This document shows, one piece after another, positions 35,841 through 43,742 of a stretch of 64,000 bases of DNA. The number at the start of each line of letters is the position of its first letter. Position 1 is the first letter of the stretch. A model generated the notes under the pieces. That model was not told the origin of the DNA and did no database searches. It saw only the letters and a list, made by a program, of their open reading frames with translations. Where the stretch lies: contig NZ_BBIO01000002.1 in assembly GCF_000739695.1 (NCBI RefSeq), forward strand, positions 124,001 to 188,000, given 5' to 3'. This DNA is from Tepidicaulis marinus. Its GTDB lineage: Bacteria; Pseudomonadota; Alphaproteobacteria; Parvibaculales; Parvibaculaceae. The translations under genes and the position numbers were made by a program.

Positions 35841-37465
35841 AATTCGCCGATCTGCCCCTGGAAGAGGCCGAAGGCGCGCTCCTTGCCCATAGCCTGCGCG
35901 CCGGGACCAAAGCCTTCAAAAAGGGCCGGAAACTCAGCGCCGCCGACATTGCCGCCCTGCGAGTTGAAGGCATCGAATCCGTCTTTGCCGCCCATCTCGG
36001 CGCGGGTGAAGTGCCCGAAGATGAGGCCGCCGCAAAGCTTGCCGAAGCGCTCGGCGCCGATAGCGGGCTGCGGCCCGGCGCGCCCTTCACTGGCAGGGCC
36101 AATCTTTTCGCCGAAACGGCGGGCCTCACCCTGATCGACCGCAGCGCCATCGACAAGATCAACGCCGTTCACGAGGCGATCACGCTTGCCACCCTTGCCC
36201 CTTATGAAAGCGTGAGCGAGGGGCAGATGGTGGCGACCGTCAAGATCATCCCCTTCGCTTGCCCGAAAGAGGCGCTGGAGGAGGCTTGCGCCATCGCCCG
36301 TGAGCAAACAGCCCTCGGCCTTGCTCCTTTCCAGCCGCAGCGCTACGGCCTTCTTTCCACGCAGCTGCCGAGCCTGAAGGAAAGCCTGCTCGACAAAACC
36401 CGCCAGGTCCTGGAAGCACGCATCACGGCGCTGGAAGGCACGCTGGTGGACGAGGCCCGCCTTGCCCACGAGGTGGGCCCCCTCGCCGCGGCCCTGCAGG
36501 AAATGGCCGGGAAGGCCGACATTCTTCTCGTCTCCGGCGCCTCGGCCATTGTCGACCGGCAGGATGTGGTGCCCGCCGCGATCGAAGCAGCCGGCGGAGC
36601 GGTCCTCCATTTCGGCATGCCTGTCGATCCCGGCAATCTTTTGCTGCTGGGCGAGCTATCCGGCAAACCCGTGCTCGGCCTGCCAGGCTGTGCCCGCTCG
36701 CCCAAGCTGAACGGCGCGGACTGGGTGATGCAGCGCCTCGCCGCCAATCTGCCCGTGGCGCGCGAAGACATCACCGCCATGGGGGTCGGCGGCCTTTTGA
36801 AGGAAATCTCGAGCCGCCCGCAGCCGCGCGAAGGCGGCAAGGTGGGCAGCGCCCGCCCGCGCGTCGTAGCGCTCATTCTCGCCGCCGGGCGCTCCTCGCG
36901 CATGGGGCTTCAGAACAAGCTCCTCGCCCCCATCGAGGGCGTGCCCATGGTGGCCCGCACGGCAAATGCCGCTCTGGCCTCCGGCGCTGACACAATTATT
37001 GCCGTCACCGGCCACGAGAAAGAGGCGGTCGAGGCCGCACTTGCCGCTCACCTGCCCGCCGGAAACAAGCTCCGCCTCACCCATAATCCGGATTACCGCG
37101 AAGGCCTCAGCGCATCCTTGAAAGCCGGCATCGCCGCCGCCGAAAAGGAAGGCGCCGATGCGCTCCTCATTCTCCTCGGCGACATGCCGGATGTAAGCGC
37201 CAGTGTCATCGACCGGCTGATCGCCGCTTACGACCCGGAAGAAGGCCGCCTCATCTGCATTCCCACATTCGCCGGCAAACGCGGCAACCCTGTGCTGTGG
37301 GATGCGCGCTTCTTCGAGGAAATGCAGTCGCTGAGAGGCGATATCGGCGCCAAGCCGCTCATTGCGCAGTATGAAGAAGCGGTCTGCGAGGTGCCGGTAC
37401 CGGAGGACACCATTCACCGGGACCTCGATACGCCCGAAGCGCTGGCGGCCCGGACGAAGACGTAG
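35837..37465 (+). CDS. Molybdopterin-binding / molybdenum cofactor nucleotidyltransferase fusion (MocA-like)
   Basis: A 542-residue two-domain protein. Residues ~1-335 resemble a MoeA/MogA-like molybdopterin-binding region (DILLVSGASAIVDRQDVVPAAIEAAGG and FGMPVDPGNLLLLGEL). Residues ~343-540 are a MobA/MocA nucleotidyltransferase with LILAAGRSSRMG, LLILLGDMPDVS and GKRGNPVLWD. MocA makes molybdopterin cytosine dinucleotide, the cofactor form used by CoxL-type enzymes. It overlaps the XdhC gene by four bases and closes the maturation part of the cluster. Confidence 0.87.
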   Translation: MKFADLPLEEAEGALLAHSLRAGTKAFKKGRKLSAADIAALRVEGIESVFAAHLGAGEVPEDEAAAKLAEALGADSGLRPGAPFTGRANLFAETAGLTLIDRSAIDKINAVHEAITLATLAPYESVSEGQMVATVKIIPFACPKEALEEACAIAREQTALGLAPFQPQRYGLLSTQLPSLKESLLDKTRQVLEARITALEGTLVDEARLAHEVGPLAAALQEMAGKADILLVSGASAIVDRQDVVPAAIEAAGGAVLHFGMPVDPGNLLLLGELSGKPVLGLPGCARSPKLNGADWVMQRLAANLPVAREDITAMGVGGLLKEISSRPQPREGGKVGSARPRVVALILAAGRSSRMGLQNKLLAPIEGVPMVARTANAALASGADTIIAVTGHEKEAVEAALAAHLPAGNKLRLTHNPDYREGLSASLKAGIAAAEKEGADALLILLGDMPDVSASVIDRLIAAYDPEEGRLICIPTFAGKRGNPVLWDARFFEEMQSLRGDIGAKPLIAQYEEAVCEVPVPEDTIHRDLDTPEALAARTKT

Positions 37466-37484
37466 CAACGTGTTGCAAACTCAG

Positions 37485-37587
37485 ATGGACTCCGGGTCAA
37501 GCCCGGGGTGACGATTTGAGTCTGCCGCACCGCCTTTGCCTTTTATAGAAGCTGTCACCCCGGCCCCCGTGCCGGGGTCCATGCAGC
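37485..37587. repeat. Paired palindromic repeat element, copy B
   Basis: Two inverted units: 37485-37512 (ATGGACTCCGGG...CGGGGTGAC) and 37554-37587 (GTCACCCCGGCC...GGGGTCCATGCAGC), about 41 bases apart. Units match those at 32565-32650 but in opposite order. The element lies between the convergent ends of the MocA-like gene and the alpha-glucosidase gene, where it might also act as a terminator. Confidence 0.88.
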
Positions 37588-37603
37588 TTTTGCAGCCCGG
37601 CAC

Positions 37604-39211
37604 TCACACCTTCATCACAACACCCGCATGGGCCCCAAGCTCTAGCATCCCCTCACTCAAGCTCCCCACGCCCGTTTGGAACAGCACCTCGCCTTGCGCC
37701 GGAACGCGCCGCGCCTCCCGCGTCAGATTGAAAAGGCAGCGCCGTTTCTCGCCTTCATAAGCGCGCTCGTAAATCAGTACACCGTCCGGCCCTTCCTCGA
37801 AACGGATGGCGCCCCAGGTGAGCGCCGCATCGCTTTTGCGCAAGGCGATTGCCGCGCGGGTGAAATGCAAGACGGAGGTCAGGTCTTTTTCCTGCGCCTC
37901 CACGCTGCGGGTCAAATGGCTCTCAGGCATCGGCAGCCAGGGTTTGCCGGAGGTGAAGCCCGCATGGGGCTTTCCTTCTTCCCAGGGCATCGGTGTGCGG
38001 CAGCCGTCACGCCCCTTGGCGAAGGGGAAATAGAGATCGCCCACCGGGTCTTTGATGTCCTCGCGGGCAAGATCGGCCTCGGGCAGGCCAAGCTCCTCGC
38101 CCTGATACATCAGCACCGTGCCGCGCAGCGTGAGGAGAATGAGCAGGCAAAGCTTTGCCAGCTCGTCATCCCCCGCGCCGCCGCCCCAGCGTGTCACCGT
38201 GCGGATCACATCATGGTTGGAAAAGGTCACGCAGGGCCAAAGATCGGGCACCGCCGCCAGCACGTCTTCGTAATAGGCACGGAAGGTCGCGGGCTCGAAA
38301 GACCAGCTTTCCAGGAAATGAAACGTATAGCCCGTATGCAGCTTGTCCGGCTCGCCTGCATAAAGCGGCAAGCGTTTCGGCTCTTCGGAAAACTCGCCGA
38401 AGGCCCAGCTTCCTTCGTATTCGTCCATCACGCGGCGCACCTCGCGCATCGACCGTTCGTTTTCCAGCGTATTGGCATCATGGATATGACGCTGCAGGCG
38501 CGGTGCATGGGCCCAATCGAGGAAGGTGCGTTCCTCCATCGGCAAAGGCGGATTGTCGGTCAGTTTTTCGTCATGCACGAAACTGTTCGCCACATCGAGA
38601 CGGAACCCGTCCACCCCGCGCTCCAGCCAGAAGCGCAGCACGTCCATCACCGCTTTGACGACGTCTTTATTGTGAAAATTCAGCTTCGGCTGCTGGCGCA
38701 GAAACTTATGGAAGTAATATTGCCGGCGCAGCGGATGCCAGGACCAGGCGGCCCCGCCAAAGGCGCTCAGCCAATTATTCGGCACCGTGCCGTCTTCCTT
38801 CGCCTCTGCCCAGACATACCAATCTTTTTTGGCGTTATCCCGCGAAAGCAAACTTTCCTGAAACCAGGGATGCTGGTCCGAGGTGTGGCTGAGCACCTGA
38901 TCGAGAATAAGTTTCAGCCCGCGCCCGTGCAGGTCTTTCACCAGCATGCCGAATTCGGCAAGCGTGCCGAATTTCGGGTCGATATCGCAATAATCCGACA
39001 CGTCATAGCCATAGTCCCGGTCCGGCGAGGGATAGACCGGCGAGAGCCAGAGCGCGTCCGCTCCCAGTTTTTCCACATAATCGAGCTTGCTGCGCAAGCC
39101 CGCCAGATCGCCGATCCCGTCCCCATTCGTGTCGCAAAAGCTTCGCGGGTAGATCTGATAGACAATCGCCCCTTTCCACCAGGCTTGTTGGCCGCCCGTT
39201 ACATCGTTCAT
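37604..39211 (-). CDS. GH13 alpha-glucosidase (oligo-1,6-glucosidase type)
   Basis: A 535-residue glycoside hydrolase family 13 enzyme. It begins WWKGAIVYQIYPRSFCDTNG and shows the family regions: DQVLSHTSDQHPWF (region I), GFRLDVANSF with the nucleophile aspartate (II), AFGEFSEE with the acid/base glutamate (III), and TFSNHDVIR with the stabilising aspartate (IV). No signal peptide, so it acts on imported oligosaccharides such as maltose, isomaltose or sucrose. No sugar transporter is adjacent. It is divergent from the dehalogenase-like gene. Confidence 0.9.
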   Translation of the reverse strand: MNDVTGGQQAWWKGAIVYQIYPRSFCDTNGDGIGDLAGLRSKLDYVEKLGADALWLSPVYPSPDRDYGYDVSDYCDIDPKFGTLAEFGMLVKDLHGRGLKLILDQVLSHTSDQHPWFQESLLSRDNAKKDWYVWAEAKEDGTVPNNWLSAFGGAAWSWHPLRRQYYFHKFLRQQPKLNFHNKDVVKAVMDVLRFWLERGVDGFRLDVANSFVHDEKLTDNPPLPMEERTFLDWAHAPRLQRHIHDANTLENERSMREVRRVMDEYEGSWAFGEFSEEPKRLPLYAGEPDKLHTGYTFHFLESWSFEPATFRAYYEDVLAAVPDLWPCVTFSNHDVIRTVTRWGGGAGDDELAKLCLLILLTLRGTVLMYQGEELGLPEADLAREDIKDPVGDLYFPFAKGRDGCRTPMPWEEGKPHAGFTSGKPWLPMPESHLTRSVEAQEKDLTSVLHFTRAAIALRKSDAALTWGAIRFEEGPDGVLIYERAYEGEKRRCLFNLTREARRVPAQGEVLFQTGVGSLSEGMLELGAHAGVVMKV

Positions 39212-39320
39212 TGTGACGCCTCTTCCTCCCGCTTATGATCCTGCCAGCATAATAACAATCGCACTCATGCGTAAATCGGCAAGGCTGCACAGCCTGGCCG
39301 CGAGAAAGGGAGAAGCCGTT

Positions 39321-40055
39321 TTGCCCCGCACCGTTCTGATTACCGACGTCACCCGTTTCATCGGCATACCCGGCACGAAAGCGCTGCTGGAGGAAGGCTA
39401 TAAAGTCTTCGGCACCGATCCCGATTTCACCGATGACAGCAAACGCAGCGCCTATGAAAAGGCCTGCCCCGGCGCAACGGCGCTCTTACCGGATTCGTCT
39501 GACAATTTGGTGAAAGCTACGGTGGAAGCAGGCGGCACGCTCGATGTGCTCATCAACAACGATGCCTATCCGGCCCATCGCGCCAGCGTGGAAGAGGCAA
39601 GCGACGAGCTTCTGCGAAAAACCTTCGATATGCTCTTTTTCAAAGCCTATGCCATGGCCCGCGCCGCCGTGCCGCAAATGAAAAAGCAGGGCAGTGGCAA
39701 AATCATTTTCAACACCTCCGCCGCGCCGCTGAACGGCTTGCGCAATTATTCGGTCTATGTGTCCGCCCGCGGCGCGGCCAATGCGCTCGCCCGGACGCTG
39801 GCGCTGGAACTTGCCGCCGACAATATTCAGGTCAACGCCGTCGCTCCCAACTTCGTGGACAACCCGGATTATTTCCCGCCCGAACTTATGGCCGATCCGG
39901 ACAAGGCCGCGCGCATTCTGAAGAACATTCCGATGGGCCGGCTCGGCAAGCCGGAAGAAGCCGCCTCCCTGCTTGCCTATCTTGCCAGCGAGAAGTCGAG
40001 TTTCATCACGGGACAGATCATTCCCCTTGCCGGCGGCTGGGCAAGCGCCCGTTAA
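39321..40055 (+). CDS. Halohydrin dehalogenase (SDR-derived)
   Basis: A 244-residue protein with an SDR scaffold but without the cofactor glycine motif. At the N-terminus it has T8-x4-F13-x-G15 (TDVTRFIG), the halide-pocket motif of halohydrin dehalogenases. The catalytic residues are S133-x12-Y146-x3-R150 (TS...YVSAR), the Ser-Tyr-Arg triad with arginine in place of the SDR lysine. The position is offset by one from HheC (S132, Y145, R149). PNFVDNPDYFPPE also resembles the HheC pocket segment. Start TTG 39321 has AAGGGAGA upstream; an ATG at 39267 is possible. The enzyme would convert vicinal haloalcohols to epoxides and open epoxides with azide, cyanide or nitrite. Confidence 0.88.
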   Translation: MPRTVLITDVTRFIGIPGTKALLEEGYKVFGTDPDFTDDSKRSAYEKACPGATALLPDSSDNLVKATVEAGGTLDVLINNDAYPAHRASVEEASDELLRKTFDMLFFKAYAMARAAVPQMKKQGSGKIIFNTSAAPLNGLRNYSVYVSARGAANALARTLALELAADNIQVNAVAPNFVDNPDYFPPELMADPDKAARILKNIPMGRLGKPEEAASLLAYLASEKSSFITGQIIPLAGGWASAR

Positions 40056-40091
40056 AAGTGCCGGAAACGGGCCTCAACCAAGGACACGCGC

Positions 40092-40580
40092 ATGCTTTCG
40101 GAAAATCCCGTTGAAGTGACCGCCATGGACCATCTTTATCTCTCCGTCTCGGATATCGAGCGGTCCATGCGCTTTTACGACACGGTATTCGGCATTCTGG
40201 ATTTCCGGCGCGGCGACATGAAAATCGCCGGGGCACCGCATTATCACTATTTCAACAAGGTGATGCAGATTTCCATCCGCCCAGCCTCGCCGCATGCGCC
40301 GGCCCATGATCCTTATCAGCCGGGGCTGCACCATCTTTGCCTGCAAGTGAAAGACGAAGCGGCGCTGAAAGAAGCCTGGCATCAGCTAAAAGCCGCCGGG
40401 ATCGAGGCAAGCGAGCCCGCCTATCACACCGATTATGCGCCGGATTATTACGCGATCTTTTTCAGCGATCCGGACGGGCTGCGCCTGGAGCTCGTCGCCC
40501 GCCGTGCGCAACGTGAGCGCATTCAAGCCGAATGGGCGCGCCTCACCCGTTTTGAAAACCCGTTTGACGCGCTGGACTGA
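40092..40580 (+). CDS. VOC (glyoxalase/bleomycin-resistance) family protein
   Basis: A 162-residue single-domain VOC protein with two beta-alpha-beta-beta-beta halves. Likely metal ligands are the histidine of DHLYLSV, the histidines of GLHHLCLQV and the glutamate in DPDGLRLELV. The reaction is not predictable from sequence: the superfamily includes glyoxalases, dioxygenases, epimerases and thiol transferases that open epoxides. It starts 36 bases after the halohydrin dehalogenase-like gene on the same strand and is probably co-transcribed with it. Confidence 0.82.
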   Translation: MLSENPVEVTAMDHLYLSVSDIERSMRFYDTVFGILDFRRGDMKIAGAPHYHYFNKVMQISIRPASPHAPAHDPYQPGLHHLCLQVKDEAALKEAWHQLKAAGIEASEPAYHTDYAPDYYAIFFSDPDGLRLELVARRAQRERIQAEWARLTRFENPFDALD

Positions 40581-40582
40581 TC

Positions 40583-41323
40583 TCAGTTCAGCATGGCCAC
40601 GGCGCGCAGTACCGGGCCGATTTCCTCATGCAGAACGAGATCGGCAATCTCGTCCATATCCGTTTCTTCCCGGTTGATGATGATCAGCCGCGCGCCGTTG
40701 CGCTTGGCCAAAATGGGAAAGCCCGCCGCCGGAAAGACCTGCAAGGACGAGCCGATGGCAAGAAAGAGATCGCAGCCCAGCGTTGCCTCATGGGCCCGCT
40801 CCATTTCCTTTTCCGGCATGGCTTGACCGAAAGAGATCGTCGCCGATTTGACGATGCCGCCGCAGTCCCGGCAATCGGGCGCGGCGCCCGAAGCCTCGAA
40901 CAAAGCGCGGACCTCTTCGAGCTCATGACGCAGCCCGCAGCCGAGGCAGGTTGCATAGGTAGCATTGCCGTGCAATTCGATGATTTTGTCTTCCGGCACG
41001 CCGGAGACATGGTGCAGCCCGTCCACATTCTGCGTGATGACATGGCTCACCTTGCCCTCACCCACCCACTTGGCGATCGCCATATGGCCCTTATTGGGCG
41101 CGGCTTTCGCCATGGTTTTGTCCATTTCGAATTTGCGCCGCCAGGCTTCCGCGCGCATATCGGCTGAGGCCATGAATTCCTGGAAATCGATGGGCGCATA
41201 TTTCTTCCAAAGCCCCGTCGGGCTGCGGAAATCGGGAATACCGGATTCCGTGCTGATCCCCGCCCCGGTAAAAACCACCACGCGGTAGCTTTCCTCGATT
41301 GCCCGTTTCAGTTCCTGGCTCAT
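40583..41323 (-). CDS. cobB: Sir2-type NAD-dependent protein deacylase
   Basis: A 246-residue sirtuin. The NAD-binding motif GAGISTESGIPDFRSP is at residues ~21-36, the catalytic histidine is in ELHGN (after QNVDGLHHVSG), and four zinc cysteines appear as CLGC and CRDC. This is a class U/III-like bacterial sirtuin removing acyl groups from lysine. It converges on the VOC gene with only two bases between stops and is divergent from the next glyoxalase-like gene. Confidence 0.9.
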   Translation of the reverse strand: MSQELKRAIEESYRVVVFTGAGISTESGIPDFRSPTGLWKKYAPIDFQEFMASADMRAEAWRRKFEMDKTMAKAAPNKGHMAIAKWVGEGKVSHVITQNVDGLHHVSGVPEDKIIELHGNATYATCLGCGLRHELEEVRALFEASGAAPDCRDCGGIVKSATISFGQAMPEKEMERAHEATLGCDLFLAIGSSLQVFPAAGFPILAKRNGARLIIINREETDMDEIADLVLHEEIGPVLRAVAMLN

Positions 41324-41414
41324 TGCCTCTTCCCGTCGTTTCCATTCACCGTTTCTTTTTTGACCCTGCGGGCCATTTGCTGGATCATGCAGCCAAATTC
41401 AACCTGATTATAGG

Positions 41415-41840
41415 ATGCTCATGCGTTATCTCCATACCATGGTCCGCGTCAGCGACCTCGACGCCTCGCTCGATTTTTATTGCAACAAGCTCGGCCTGAA
41501 AAACATGGGCCGCTTCGACATCGAAGAAGGCCGGTTCTCGCTGGTCTTTCTGGCGCCGCCGGGCCAGGAAGATGCCCAAATCGAGCTGACCTATAACTGG
41601 GACCCGGAAGAGCTCGGCGAAGGGCGCAATTTCGGCCACCTCGCCTATCAGGTCGATAACATTTACGAGACCTGCCAGAAGCTGATGGATCAGGGCGTCA
41701 CGATCAACCGGCCGCCGCGCGACGGGCGCATGGCCTTTGTGCGCTCGCCCGACAACATCTCCATCGAGCTTTTGCAAAAAGGCAGCCCGCTGCCGGCAAA
41801 AGAGCCCTGGGCGAGCATGGAGAACACCGGCCACTGGTAA
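41415..41840 (+). CDS. gloA: Lactoylglutathione lyase-like VOC protein
   Basis: A 141-residue protein close to glyoxalase I: it begins [19 protein letters not shown] with the first metal histidine, then LELTYNW-like [10 protein letters not shown] with a glutamate, [15 protein letters not shown] with a second histidine, and [14 protein letters not shown] with a second glutamate. Glyoxalase I isomerises the methylglyoxal-glutathione hemithioacetal in the cytoplasm. Full-length and free-standing; differs from the VOC protein at 40092. Confidence 0.85.
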   Translation: MLMRYLHTMVRVSDLDASLDFYCNKLGLKNMGRFDIEEGRFSLVFLAPPGQEDAQIELTYNWDPEELGEGRNFGHLAYQVDNIYETCQKLMDQGVTINRPPRDGRMAFVRSPDNISIELLQKGSPLPAKEPWASMENTGHW

Positions 41841-41950
41841 CCCCCATAAGCGGCAAGTGCGGGCCTAGCTGAACAAGCGGTTCATAAGGCGTTCAGCCAG
41901 CGGGCAACATCCTTTTCTCATCCCGCAACGATGAGTCGGAGAGATGCCCC

Positions 41951-42361
41951 ATGAAAAAGCTCGCGCTCGTACTTGCCGGTGTTGTTGCGCTGACCGCTTT
42001 CAGCGGCGCCCCGCCCGCCCGCGCGGGCGACGTGAATATCGGCGTCTCCATCGGCTGGAACCACGGTTACGGCTATAAGAAACATCACCACAAGCGCTAT
42101 TTCAAACACCACCGGCCCTATATCGCCAAGCGCCATCATTATGCGCCCAAGCGATACAAACACTATTACCGGCACTCCTATCATGGGGGCGGCTGGGGCA
42201 ATCACCATTACCGTTCCTATGGCAAACGTCCCTGCCACCCCGTTTATACGGATGGCTATTGGCGCGGCCGGCCCGCGAAGCTTGGCGGCACGATGTGCTA
42301 TAATGGCCGCGGGCATGGTTATGTGCTGCGCGGCAGCCGCTATCTCATCCATTTTTATTGA
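41951..42361 (+). CDS. His/Tyr-rich exported small protein
   Basis: A 136-residue protein with a signal peptide (residues 1-25, ending ARA). The mature part is very rich in His, Tyr, Lys, Arg and Gly in the first half (YKKHHHKRYFKHHRPY and similar) and then has a more ordered C-terminal segment with two cysteines (RPCHPVYTDG and TMCYNGRG) that could form a disulfide. Similar exported basic proteins are common in alphaproteobacteria without known function; metal or polyanion binding is possible. Preceded by GGAGAG. Confidence 0.7.
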   Translation: MKKLALVLAGVVALTAFSGAPPARAGDVNIGVSIGWNHGYGYKKHHHKRYFKHHRPYIAKRHHYAPKRYKHYYRHSYHGGGWGNHHYRSYGKRPCHPVYTDGYWRGRPAKLGGTMCYNGRGHGYVLRGSRYLIHFY

Positions 42362-42449
42362 GGCAGAGGCGGGGCAAAGGCATGGGCCGCTTGGCAGCGC
42401 TGAAAAGTGGCCAATTGCCCCCTCCCTCAAGACCCTATAACCTTGCCCC

Positions 42450-43154
42450 ATGTTTGAACGGCATGGACCAATGGTTTTGCTTAGAGCTTTTGCCCCGGCT
42501 ATGGCGCTGGGCCTGACGCTGGCCAGCCTGACGGCCCTGCAGGCAGACGCCCAGGGCCTGCCGAACGATCCGCGCCGCCCCGGCTATCTGGAGGTGCGCG
42601 AGCGGGCCAATTACCGCGATCCGAACGAGTTTTACTGGGAAGGTTTCCGCCTCAAAAACGACGGGGAATGCGACGGCGCGGTCGACCGCCTGAAACCGCT
42701 CGCCACACGCGGGCGCGGCTTCGAGCAGGCACAGCTTGCCCTCGGTATTTGCCAGCTCCGCCTCGCCGGCATGCCGCAGGATGCAGCCACCGCGCTGCCC
42801 AATGCGGAAAAGCTGCGCGCCGATCCGGACTTTGCCCAAGGCGTGACCTGGATCGAACGGGCGGCGGAGGCGGGCACCTTCGAGGCTCAGCGCACGCTCA
42901 TCGCACTTTATGTGGCGGGTGTGGGACCGACCGAAGACCCGGTTGACCTCGGCAGCTGGCTGCATCTTTATGATGTAAACCCCATGCGCCTTTCGCTGGG
43001 CGCGCAGGAAAGCGATGACGCGCTGTTGACACGCGCCCGCGCCATGCTCTCCGACAGGCAAGAACTGCTTGGCCGCGCCAGGGCCCGCCAATGGGTGCCC
43101 AGTTTCTGGACCCCCGCTCCCGTAGCAAGCACGATAGGCAAACCCGAAGAATGA
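42450..43154 (+). CDS. Exported Sel1/TPR-like hypothetical protein
   Basis: A 234-residue protein with an N-terminal signal peptide (cleavage after about residue 35, QADAQ) and a helical-repeat body: YWEGFRLKNDGECDGAVDRL, FEQAQLALGICQLRLAG and AAEAGTFEAQRTLIALYVAG look like Sel1/TPR helices. Function unknown. The ATG at 42471 is an alternative start that gives a better signal-peptide length. It overlaps the cytochrome b561 gene by four bases, so it may be linked to that small operon. Confidence 0.65.
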   Translation: MFERHGPMVLLRAFAPAMALGLTLASLTALQADAQGLPNDPRRPGYLEVRERANYRDPNEFYWEGFRLKNDGECDGAVDRLKPLATRGRGFEQAQLALGICQLRLAGMPQDAATALPNAEKLRADPDFAQGVTWIERAAEAGTFEAQRTLIALYVAGVGPTEDPVDLGSWLHLYDVNPMRLSLGAQESDDALLTRARAMLSDRQELLGRARARQWVPSFWTPAPVASTIGKPEE

Positions 43155-43732
43155 AACTGCGCAATACGCCCGAGGCCTATGGGGCCGTCGCCGTAACGCT
43201 GCATTGGCTGATCGCGGCTGCCGTGCTCACCATGCTGGGTGTCGGTTTCTATATGGACTGGCTGCCGAAGGGCGACCCGCTCGTCTATCCGCTCTTTCAG
43301 TTCCACAAATCCTTGGGCCTCAGCATTCTGGTGCTCGTGGTTCTCCGGCTTGCCTGGCGCCTCGGCAACCCCGCGCCCGCGCTGCCCGCGCATATGCCGC
43401 GCTGGGAGCGGCTGGCCGCCAGCGCCACCCATTACGGCTTTTATGCCGCGCTCCTGCTCTTGCCGCTTTCCGGCTGGGTAATGGTATCGGCCTCGCCCTA
43501 CAACATACCCACCCTCTATTTCGGCCTCTTCGAATGGCCGCATTTGGGCTTTGTCTCGCAGAGCCCCGATAAGGCGCTTTATGAGGACATCGCTCATGAG
43601 GTGCATGAAATTCTCGTCTGGGCGGCCATTGCGCTGATCGGCCTGCATGCGGCCGCCGCGCTGCGCCATCACTATATGCTCAAAGACACGGTTCTCACGC
43701 GCATGGCCCCCTGGATGCGCCGCACCTCATAA
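43151..43732 (+). CDS. Cytochrome b561 family protein
   Basis: A 193-residue four-helix membrane cytochrome of the bacterial b561 (CybB) family. Heme-ligand histidines are seen in ALHWLIAA-like TLHWLIAA, FQFHKSLGL, and in HEVHEILVW and GLHAAAALRHH near the C-terminus. It would pass electrons between quinones and periplasmic partners. The start ATG 43151 overlaps the previous stop. YceI follows 11 bases later, and b561-YceI pairs are common. Confidence 0.87.
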   Translation: MKLRNTPEAYGAVAVTLHWLIAAAVLTMLGVGFYMDWLPKGDPLVYPLFQFHKSLGLSILVLVVLRLAWRLGNPAPALPAHMPRWERLAASATHYGFYAALLLLPLSGWVMVSASPYNIPTLYFGLFEWPHLGFVSQSPDKALYEDIAHEVHEILVWAAIALIGLHAAAALRHHYMLKDTVLTRMAPWMRRTS

Positions 43733-43742
43733 AGGATTGCTC

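Noticed and set aside
39321-40055. Annotation as ordinary SDR oxidoreductase
   Set aside because: The TGxxxGxG cofactor motif and the catalytic lysine are absent; the replacement motifs are those of halohydrin dehalogenases.
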